Of a stretch of 64,000 bases of DNA, positions 56,901 through 64,000 are shown one piece after another. How positions within the stretch are numbered: position 1 is the first letter of the stretch; each line of letters starts with the position of its first letter. Source of the stretch: Coptis chinensis (lineage: Eukaryota > Streptophyta > Magnoliopsida > Ranunculales > Ranunculaceae); NCBI GenBank assembly GCA_015680905.1, contig CM027380.1:37440001-37504000 (forward strand). Direction: 5' to 3'. The translations under genes and the position numbers were made by a program. Below the pieces are notes generated by a model. That model worked only from the letters and a program-made list of their open reading frames with translations, was not told the origin of the DNA and ran no database searches.

Positions 56901-59900
56901 ATACCGTGTCGTCATCTAGATGATACCATACAACCACCTGCTTTGATGGAGAATGGGGAACCCGCATCTGTCATTATTGTGGGCATACCAGAGCCACCCC
57001 CTAAGCCCAACACTACGGATCTTACACTCGCGACACATGAGGGTGACAATAATACCCCTAATCCGCTTGTTGTTGCTTCATCTCTTGATGAGACGTTACT
57101 TGATAGTGCATTCCGCATACCTTTTCGAAATGTGAAAAGTATACCACATGCTTGTCATTTGGCCTTTTCTGGTGTATTGAAATCTGCCCTCTGGGATATC
57201 ACGGCTAATCCTGGTTCAGTTATGCCTTGGGTTTGTCTCCTCCTTTTGTTGTGCTGTACTCTGCAAGTTTTTCAACCATAGAACCGGCAGGAACGTCGTT
57301 CTAGTACTAGGAAAAATCTTCAGCAGAAACATATTCTCCATGCTTTGACGACATGGAATGAGCCTGGTGGGATGTTTCGTCTTTTAGAGTTTGTACTAGA
57401 GCCTCATTCAATCAAGTTAACCATGAAATTCATCCCTACTCAGAATGTACGTCGATGCTTATAGAAAGTTGCTAATGGACATTTTGCTGCAGCGGTAAAA
57501 GTGTTGTCATCATCAGGGGTTGCCACCAATATTGTGGAAACTGTACACGTATTAGAGGAGAAGCACCCGATGCGACAACCTCCTATGAGACCAACTGTTC
57601 CTTTTGATATGATGAGCCCCCTTTATTGGTAGAGAGATACATTATTGTCATGCATTATATCACTTTTGAAAGGCACTTCTTGTGGTCGTGATGGTATCCG
57701 TGTTCAACACTTGTTGGATGCCATGAGTGGTGCTGCAACAATTATATTGTCTGACTTATTAGATGCATGCATTGACTCCTATAGTGAATCTTTGGTTACA
57801 GGGACGATGTCCACAGCCGTTAACGGAATTTATAGCGAGTGCTCCACTTCTTAAGTCGGATAATAGCATTCATCCCATGGTTGTGGGCATGGTTTGGCGT
57901 CATTTTGTTTCCAAGATTGCAATGAAAAGAGTTTCCAAAGATGTGGTAGGGTACTTGTAGGATTTCCAGTATGGGGTCGGTGTGCCTGGTGGAGCAGAGA
58001 CGATTTTGCATGCTATCAATTGCATGGTATATGCTAAAAGTGATAATATCTCTCGTTCTATGTTGCTGGTAGATTTCCAGAATGTCTTTAACATGGTCAA
58101 TCAGACTACCATGTTGAAAGAGGTTCGCATCCGATGCCCGGCTATTGCCCCTTGGGTTGAGTATTTGTATTGTCAACCTGCGACGTTATACTTAGGGGAT
58201 GATTACATATGATCTGCTACTGGGGTTCAGCAAGACGATCCTTTGGGTCCCCTTCTCTTTGCATTGGTGTTGCACCCTCTGATTCTACATATCTAGTCAT
58301 GTTGTCATCAGTTACTGCTCCAGGCTTGGTACTTAGACGATGGGACTCTGATTGGGGATACAAAACACATGGGGACAACTTTGCGCGCATCTGATTCAGG
58401 AAGTAGGTCCTTCTTATGGACTGGTTCTTAATGTGGGTAAAACTAGGATATTTGGCCAGGCCATCACTGGATCCACATCACTCCATTCCCGATTTTTTTC
58501 CTTCAGATTTATCCCGTCCTCTGCAGGGGGCCAGGTTGTTTGGAGGGGTGTGCAGTCATCACTGATTCATCTTTTGTTATGGGCCTTGCTCACAAGCGTG
58601 CTGAAAAGGCTACGACTCTAATTGACTGTTTAGCTGTATTGGAGGATCCACAGTGTGAGTTAGCACTCTTACGAGCTTGTGTTAGGATCTCTAAGTTGGT
58701 TTTTGCAATTTTTACTTGTCCACCATCCTTTTTTAGGGAGGCAGCTAAGAATTTTGACTGACATCTTCGTCGTGTTCTTTCAAGGTATTAATTATAGGTT
58801 ATGATGGTCCTAGCTTCAATGATCTGCAGTAGCGATTAGCGATGCTCCCATTACGTCTTGGTGGGTTAGATATCTATTGTGCCTTTGATGTCTCTACATT
58901 TGCTTTTGTGGCTTCTCGTTTTAAGACTTTTGAGCTTCAGAACCACATTCGTAGAAGTTGTGGTCCAATGCCTATGGGTGAGATCCTTGATGATGCTACC
59001 AGTGCATTGCGCCCATGTCTTCCCGATTTTGACCTTGATTCTCTAGCTGTGAATGCTACCGTCCTCTCAAAACCACCAAAAGTGTTGGCGGAAGCTTTCT
59101 ACAGTAAGATTGTTACTGATATTAAGAGGGAGTTTGAGTTATTTGCTCGTCAAAAAGCTGTCATTGGATGTTTGTAGTCAAAACATGCAAAAGATTTTCT
59201 ACTTGTTATTCCGATGGAGGGACTTAGAGGACAACATATGTCGCAAGTGGAGAATCGTGCTATTCTCCGGTATCGTCTTATGATCCCTTTGTACTATGAG
59301 GGTGGTCTTTGCCCTGTATGCAAAAAGAGTAGACTGGATGCTTTTGGGGACTATGCAGCACATTGCAGACATTTATTAGGTTTTAAATACCGACATGATA
59401 ATGTTAGAGACATTTTATGTGATGCATTTTGGAGGGCTAGGGTACAAATGAAGAAAAAGGCTCCTGTCAATTTTCTCACTGATCCAAATGAGGGCAGATC
59501 GACACTTCGGCTTGCGGATGTCTTGATCTACAGTTAGTCTGAGGGGAAGCATACATGTGTTGATGTAATTGGAGCCTCTCTGTTGGTAGGGCTTGGGAAT
59601 GGGGACTTTGAGGTGGGAGAAACAACTAATAGAGTAACAACAAGAAAGATTGTGAAACATGAGGAAGTTTGTAGGGCTAATTAACATTGTTTTATTCCAT
59701 TCAATTTCGACACTTTCGGTTTCTTGGCACAATAGTCGGTTGAGCTCTTTAAGAGATTGCATAAAGTTATGAACAATAATGTAATAATAGCTGGTTTGAA
59801 CGAGTTTGTATTTAGGAGGATATGATTTGTCATTCAGAAAATACTTGTGGCGCAGTTTGTTGCACGCTTATCTTATTATTTGTAAAACTCATTATTAATA

Positions 59901-61825
59901 AAATTTCCTCTTTATTTAAAAAAAAAACATATGACTCGTGTCTTGCAACACTGACAACTGCAACACTTTAATGCATGTTAATTGATCTTTTAATATTTTC
60001 CCTCTAAAATATCAACAAGACAACACCATCACTGATCGGTGAAGAGATGAGAGTTGAAGAAGAGATGAAAGAGAATCAACTGTTGTGTGTTAGGATTTAG
60101 ATCAGTGTTATCAGACTCGGCCCGGCTCAGCAATTTGACCCGATGAAGAGGTGACCCAGTCACCAAACCGAGTTGGGTCACATATTAGATCGTTTAAGCA
60201 GTTGATGCAGGCCAAACCCGGTTAACTAGTCCGGTTTTTTTATAAACCGCTTTAACCCAGACGGTTTAGTCCGAGCCGTCGATCCATAACTAACTTTAGA
60301 AATTATAAAATTTTAATTTGTTGGTTCTAAGACTCGAACCTTGGGTGACTATTAAACAAGCTAGGATCTCTACAAGTATATACTCGAACCTTAGTTTATT
60401 GGAAAATGAAATGACTCTAAAACCACTTGGGCCACTAATGAAGTTGTAAAAATGTATGTACTAAGTGAATTATATAATATTTTCAACTTAAGTATTGACC
60501 CACTGGTCGAATCGGTGACCCAATGACCTAGTTCTTTTGCTGGGTCAGTGTCCGGGCTGGATCTGATAACTATGATTTTGGGTCTGATAACTATGATTTA
60601 GATTGTTTATTTGTTTAGCAGTTTAGGGTTACGACTTACAACGTTAACTATATATGTTGGGCAATTGGGTATGGGTCATAGCTTTATGAATTGGAAAACT
60701 ACAAATTATATCTGGGTACGGGCATATAAAATGGTTAGCGCATGAGCTTGAGTTGGACTCAATCTAGAATGAGCTTTAAATGAACTTTAAGTTTGAGCTG
60801 GACTCATACTTTTGCACGGACGAATTCGAGTGGATCTTATGACGAGACGAGCTCGAGTTATCCGCGAGCAGCTCGGCTCGAGGCTCGAGGCTCGATGCTC
60901 GATGAACAGCCATAAATGAGCATGAGATTGTTGAAAAAGAACTAAATGACAAACAAGGTTGTAAAAGAAATCACAATACCATCCAAAGTAATTGGTACTT
61001 AGCGTCAGGCCACACCACTACCAAGCCTAGGGCCTACATGCATACTCTCACGTATCTCTCATCCAAGCCCCTGAGTGAGAGCCCATTTTATCAAAGTTGA
61101 GAGTAGCTTATTACTACTTTATGTGGGACTATTTTATTCGGTCCACACACCCAACAGTTAGCTGGTACTTTAAAAAAAAACAATAACTTCGTCATTGATT
61201 GATGATCACTGAATTACAATATGTCCATTAGTCCATTACAACCCAAGGTCGATATGACTTTTACCGGTCTCAGCCAACAAGTGAGCATGTTGTGTAACTG
61301 CTCTAGGGCAAAAGACAGTTCTACAAAACGCAAAAGACTCCTCGGTATTAGTTGGTACTAGGTATCTTAATGCGACCTATTCCAGGAAAACTATTATTTT
61401 TTCAGCAAAAAACAAGAAAAAGAAAAGAATAATCACATATTCACGTCATAATTAGCCATGTAAAAAGAACAGTGTCAGAGAAAGAAGTAGCTAGCGAGGA
61501 ACCTTGAACTGAGTCTGAGCAGACAGAGTAGTTTGATTGGTTACCTGTGAGAGAGTCTGTCTCTGAAGGTATAACGATATACACGATTCCAACGAACAGA
61601 TTGAGTCAAGACCCAGTAAAGACCGAACCACAGTTCTGCCAGGAACATGAAGATCCAAACCCATCTTTCTTCAATTTTCACTGGTACATGAGTTATTCTA
61701 TAGACCCATATCATGCTGATACCAAGGAACATGGAAATGGAAAACAATCTGTATGCATTTTTACCCTTTCCTTCCTTTGTCTCAAAGAGTGGAAGATATC
61801 CTTCTCCCTCACTCATACTTCCCAT
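50989..61825 (-). CDS. CSLE: Cellulose synthase-like protein E, copy B (8 exons)
   Basis: Second intact CSLE gene, nearly identical to copy A. Exons on the minus strand: 61825-61545, 54326-54014, 53349-53209, 53117-52986, 52885-52673, 52516-52292, 52207-51860, 51534-50989. Every exon has the same length as in copy A, for a total of 2199 nt and 732 aa. It keeps VSDDGG, DCD, VED and QHKRW, two N-terminal membrane helices in exon 1 and the C-terminal helices in exons 7-8. Exon 5 ends in V-I-Q-E with a GTAAGT donor, which I take as the ancestral state. Intron 1 is 7.2 kb because of a solo LTR and a nested hAT/LINE insertion. Equal exon lengths and preserved motifs in both genes suggest both have been functional since duplication. 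GT2 enzyme; exact polysaccharide not known from sequence. Confidence 0.93.
54617..54846. mobile_element. Solo LTR in CSLE B intron 1
   Basis: 230 bp starting TGTTGAAGTATG, with TATAAATAG (about 54710) as a likely TATA box. It is flanked by the 5-bp duplication CTTAC (54612-54616, 54847-54851). CSLE A intron 1 has the empty site (GGCTTACTAAGAATGG, about 10162-10175). The right end reads AATA, not the usual CA, so one end may be mutated. Confidence 0.75.
54931..55365. repeat. hAT left subterminal AAGCTCGA repeats
   Basis: Clustered GCTCGACTCG, CAAGCTCGACTC and TCGAGCTC words to about 55150, then AT-rich sequence up to the first LINE. Confidence 0.65.
55366..56661 (+). mobile_element. 5-prime-truncated non-LTR retrotransposon, copy 1
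   Basis: It aligns with 58570-59927 of the neighbouring longer copy. It reads LLRACVDSSKLVFALHTCPP, then after frame breaks the endonuclease-like part: CPVCKMSCLDAFGDH, FKYRHDHVRNVLYD, then RSTNVLIY and CVDVIEV. It ends in a poly-A run (56652-56661). Truncation at the 5-prime end and an A-tail are the normal signature of target-primed reverse transcription. Confidence 0.78.
57640..58450 (+). pseudogene. Non-LTR reverse transcriptase domain
   Basis: LLVDFQNVFNMVNQTTML (RT block with the first Asp), GVQQDDPLGPLLFALVLHPL (about 58227-58286) and WYLDDGTLIGD (58327-58359, catalytic Asp-Asp) follow the standard RT order. Stops at 58210 and 58294 and frame changes around 58395-58430 inactivate it. 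Confidence 0.83.
59205..59870 (+). pseudogene. C-terminal Cys-His and endonuclease-like domain of the non-LTR element
   Basis: LMIPLYYEGGLCPVCKKS, then DAFGDYAAHC and FKYRHDNVRDIL, then LRLADVLIYS, a stop (59536), CVDVIG and later FDTFGFLA. Cys-X2-Cys...His-Cys, followed by R-H-D/N and an (A/P)D...D pair, is the arrangement of the restriction-enzyme-like endonuclease of R2/R4-type elements. The assignment is inferred from motif spacing. Confidence 0.55.
60107..60575. mobile_element. MITE-like inverted-repeat element
   Basis: It begins AGTGTTATCAGACTCGG and ends with a related inverted sequence (GGATCTGATAACTATGA), each followed inward by GCCCGG and GACCCAG words. Target duplication is unclear. 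Confidence 0.5.
60921..61544. other. CSLE B intron 1, promoter-proximal part
   Basis: Collinear with copy A 10246-11363, except for a B-specific insertion of about 200 bp (61155-61355) between AGTTAGCTGGTACT and TTAGTTGGTACT. The nature of this insertion is unclear. Confidence 0.5.
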
Positions 61826-62010
61826 CTCTCTCTCCCTCTCCCTTTCCTTCTCTGAAACAAGCATGTACTACGTATATGTGCATTATTATCATTTTTTTTT
61901 TGTTTATTATTATTTATCTTTTTGTATTACTCCATTGACTTGTGCGATTGCGCAGGGAATGACGTCCAGGTAAGGAACTAGTCTATATTCCCTATAGAGC
62001 CCCTGTATCA
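61826..62010 (-). promoter_or_regulatory. CSLE B proximal promoter and 5-prime UTR
   Basis: Same leader and AT-rich block as copy A, with one GACGTCCA (61961-61968) where A has three. Unlike copy A it continues without interruption into the native upstream flank. Confidence 0.5.
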
Positions 62011-62330
62011 AAATCTAGACACAATTTTAGGCCAATAGGGGAATAATTATTAAATAAAACATTTTTCAAGTCGCGATGGCGCGCTGAAATGTTTTTGTGG
62101 TACCCACTTCTTCCAACTGAAGGGCATATGGTAATTGTATTTGAAATACAGAGTCATAGATGACACACATTTGACTATAACATATCTTGAAAAAATGGTC
62201 CTGCACCCAGAGTTAAATATGGTCCTGCATAATTTCTGATTTTGTTGATATTATATGCCTTTTTGGACAAGGGCCGCGTCCAAATCACGTTGTCCAGATT
62301 TTCAAGACTTCGAGAGGGTTGACTATAGTT
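62011..62330. other. Uninterrupted CSLE upstream flank
   Basis: This 320-bp stretch holds in one piece what copy A has dispersed over 31549-31730, 32155-32210 and 37069-37138. It is the empty-site reference for the MULE, the 31731 MITE, the hAT element and the 37139 MITE. Confidence 0.85.
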
Positions 62331-62590
62331 TAAGTGTTGTTCTTTTAGATGGTAGCCATCCTGAAAGCAAACGAAGCTTCTGTGCAGTAGGCATAAAAAA
62401 GTTATGGATCTACTATGATTCATTATCAGCTGTCCGAATCATTATAGGGGAGATAACACCTACTTGGCGATTCAGGACTTTGGCACAGGATATTAATGGA
62501 AAATGAAAAATGGTGTGGTAGACTTCAGGGATGTGCTCATTAGAACATATATTGACAAGGCAACTTGGTAGATGATCATCATCATCTTGC
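62331..62590 (+). pseudogene. RNase H-like pseudogene, copy C
   Basis: Reads LLDGSHPES and later KLWIYYDSLSAVRIIIGEI, with an Asp typical of the RNase H active site, then ending DINGK. The N-terminal half seen in copy B is missing. It lies immediately upstream of the CSLE B flank and beside the CSLE C remnant. Confidence 0.65.
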
Positions 62591-62950
62591 TAGACCAAGT
62601 AGCATTGAGGATTGTATTTTGTTTCTGTGCTACAAGAGGATCTGAAGTTTAAATTTATTAGTTTGGTACAACGCTTTGGGCAAGTATATACACTACAATT
62701 TGAAGTCGCTAGAAAAATGATTTGTGTTTGAACAATCGCTGCTTTGCTTCCGCAACATCACTCATTTGTCCAGTTCTTACTCCTCGGAAAATACAAATCA
62801 GTGTTGTGAGCCATAACATTTACATAACTTTATTTTTCATAACGAGCTTTTGTACTCAATAGCAGTCTCTATGACTCTACCAGGAATTGAACGTTACTCA
62901 AATTTTACAACTTCTTCTCTAATTTAATGAAAACTAAATTGAAATGTAGT
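62591..62950. other. CSLE C 3-prime flank
   Basis: Matches the flanks at 5736-6097 and 50591-50988. No gene was seen. Confidence 0.6.
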
Positions 62951-63212
62951 TTAGTACAAGATTAAGAAACATGCTGTCAGATATAAAACACTAGATTTAA
63001 CCGTGACAGAGGTTGGCATGCGGCCATTGTCCTTGCGGAAGAAAAGTCCCCGGTATAAACGTAGATTGAGAATAACTACAAGCCCATTTAGAAGTATTTG
63101 CAAGTAGTTTGATTAGTTTATTAGCCTTGATATAAGATTCAACATTTGGATACTAAAAATGAAAGAATAGGAAGAAGCAACAGCACGACAAACAAGCTTC
63201 TTATCTTAATAA
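62951..63212 (-). pseudogene. CSLE copy C remnant (end of exon 8 and part of intron 7)
   Basis: 62951-63104 encodes the last 50 or so codons of CSLE, including the TAA stop (62951-62953) and the MPTSVTVKS segment. At 63104/63105 the sequence jumps from the middle of exon 8 to intron 7, removing what corresponds to about 51141-51552 in copy B. It then ends at a copia LTR at 63213. It proves a third CSLE unit to the right; whether more of it exists beyond the copia element is outside the window. Confidence 0.85.
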
Positions 63213-63380
63213 TGTAAGCAATGATATTAATAATGGAAGCAATGATAGTATTGTTATTTCCTTTTGTTAATCTTGTAATTACCTTATTGCCTTTTTAGAG
63301 TTCCTCTTATATTAGAATAAATAGAAAGTTATGAGAAAAAACTCTCAAACACTTCATTTTCTCATAAATTAGCTTCTACA
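63213..63380 (+). repeat. 5-prime LTR of a second copia element
   Basis: Starts TGTAAGCAATG and ends TTCTACA, followed by TAGTATCGGAGCC, a two-mismatch version of the tRNA-Met primer site. It inserted in intron 7 of CSLE C after AATAA. It contains a short AGCAATGATA-TATT duplication near its start. Confidence 0.78.
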
Positions 63381-63638
63381 TAGTATCGGAGCCAAATTAT
63401 CTGAGATTGCGATTGCTTTTTTGATCTGATTTACACCGCCGCCGCTTTCTCTGGTTTCATTTTTCTCAGATATGTACAACTGTGTCTCATATCTCTCTGG
63501 TAATGCTGTTCTGATCGCAACCTAAGCTTCCGCACTTTCTTTTTTGTTTGTTTCTTGTTTTCCAGTCACAAGATGCGATAGATGTTGATCTAAATCTCAA
63601 ATCTGTTTATTATTGTTGATGTAATTTAATTTATCGAG

Positions 63639-64000
63639 ATGGCTACTGACGATGTGTCTAGTATCTCGACTGTTTCTTCGGTTGGAACAAGTGAAGATGT
63701 CCAATCCTTCCACTCTGTTCATGATAATCCGAATATCAAAATTACCTCACAGCTACTAGATGGCTTGAACTATGTTCGATGGGCACAGTCTGTAAAACTG
63801 TTTGTTGGCGGTCGTGGAAAGATAGGCTTTCTTTTGGGAACAGAGAAAGCACCTACAGAAACTGATTCAAAGTATGCTAAGTGGTTCTCAGACGATTCTA
63901 TGGTGCGGACTTGGTTGATTAATTCAATGCAACCAACGATTTCTGCTTGCTATTTATTTACAAACACTGCACATCTTATTTGGGAATCTTTTCGTAAGGT
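63639..64000 (+). CDS. Copia gag, partial (runs off the window)
   Basis: The ATG at 63639 opens 120 uninterrupted codons to the window edge. Motifs ITSQLLDGLNYVRWAQSVK, GFLLGTEKAP, VRTWLINSMQPTIS and HLIWESF are those of the copia gag (UBN2/DUF4219-like) N-terminus. No stop or frameshift is seen, in contrast to the element at 39460, so this one may be younger. The rest of the element lies beyond 64000. Confidence 0.82.
   Translation, partial: MATDDVSSISTVSSVGTSEDVQSFHSVHDNPNIKITSQLLDGLNYVRWAQSVKLFVGGRGKIGFLLGTEKAPTETDSKYAKWFSDDSMVRTWLINSMQPTISACYLFTNTAHLIWESFRK

Larger units (their letters stand above)
56662..59927 (+). mobile_element. Near full-length non-LTR retrotransposon, copy 2
   Basis: It starts directly at the A-tail of copy 1 and ends in its own A-tail (59918-59927). 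Order: a Cys/His-containing N-terminal segment (56670-56860), a linker, a conserved upstream block with CTLQVF and KVANGHFAAAVKVLSSSGVA, KGTSCGRDGIRVQHLLDA, RT, and the C-terminal endonuclease-like domain. The reading frame is broken many times. Confidence 0.8.
54931..60912. mobile_element. hAT-type insertion in CSLE B intron 1, host of two LINEs
   Basis: The left end AGGGGTGGTCATCGAGC and the right end read inward TGGCTGTTCATCGAGC are inverted repeats. Both flanks carry the 8-bp duplication TAAATGAG (54923-54930, 60913-60920). CSLE A has one CAAATGAG at the same place (10239-10246). Both subterminal zones are dense in GAGCTCGA/CTCGAGC words. No transposase was recognised, so the original element was probably a short nonautonomous one later enlarged by other insertions. 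Confidence 0.78.

Noticed and set aside
61155-61355. B-specific insertion as a SINE
   Set aside because: Near-direct repeats flank it, but the A-run is at the wrong end for a clear orientation and no tRNA-like head is present; left unclassified.

Overview
The window is nuclear DNA from a flowering plant, most likely a eudicot. It has AT-rich, intron-containing genes and plant-specific families (cellulose synthase-like E, plant mobile domain, AP2, receptor-like kinase). Plant transposons of nearly every class are present. I cannot assign a genus. The only genes that look complete are two near-identical, eight-exon CSLE genes on the minus strand (copy A 6098-11644, copy B 50989-61825). Each splices to exactly 2199 nt (732 aa). 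A 3-prime remnant of a third copy (C) lies at 62951-63212, so this is a tandem CSLE cluster whose spacers and introns have been invaded by transposons.

Layout. 1-5270: decayed Ty3/gypsy element on the minus strand with a long 5-prime LTR. 5395-6097: RNase H-like pseudogene and CSLE 3-prime flank, a unit repeated at 50190 and 62330. 6098-11843: CSLE A, with a solo LTR inside exon 5 and MITEs in introns 1 and 2. 11853-31539: a 19.7-kb composite Mutator-like element (MULE) with 9-bp target duplications. It carries a plant-mobile-domain gene, a transposase/SWIM/OTU gene facing it, a kinase fragment, several tandem arrays and a nested 5.5-kb CACTA element that holds an AP2-gene fragment. 31549-38002: CSLE upstream flank broken up by a hAT MITE, an autonomous-type hAT, another MITE and a Tourist-like MITE. 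38050-39061: separase fragment. 39460-44513: complete but decayed Ty1/copia element. 44514-50185: mostly featureless, with a tRNA-like gene and a 1.4-kb minisatellite whose units can form hairpins.

50989-61825: CSLE B. Its 7.2-kb intron 1 contains a solo LTR and a 6-kb hAT-type insertion that itself holds two head-to-tail non-LTR retrotransposons with an R2-like endonuclease domain. 61826-63212: CSLE B promoter, an uninterrupted version of the flank and the copy C remnant. 63213-64000: start of a second copia element.

The duplicated CSLE units allow direct comparison of empty and filled sites, so many insertion boundaries and target-site duplications here are read from the sequence. The most notable results are: a solo LTR that landed in CSLE A exon 5 and appears to supply a replacement splice donor, swapping 13 coding nt for 13 LTR nt; the composite MULE with PMD and OTU modules; and the AP2 fragment inside the nested CACTA.
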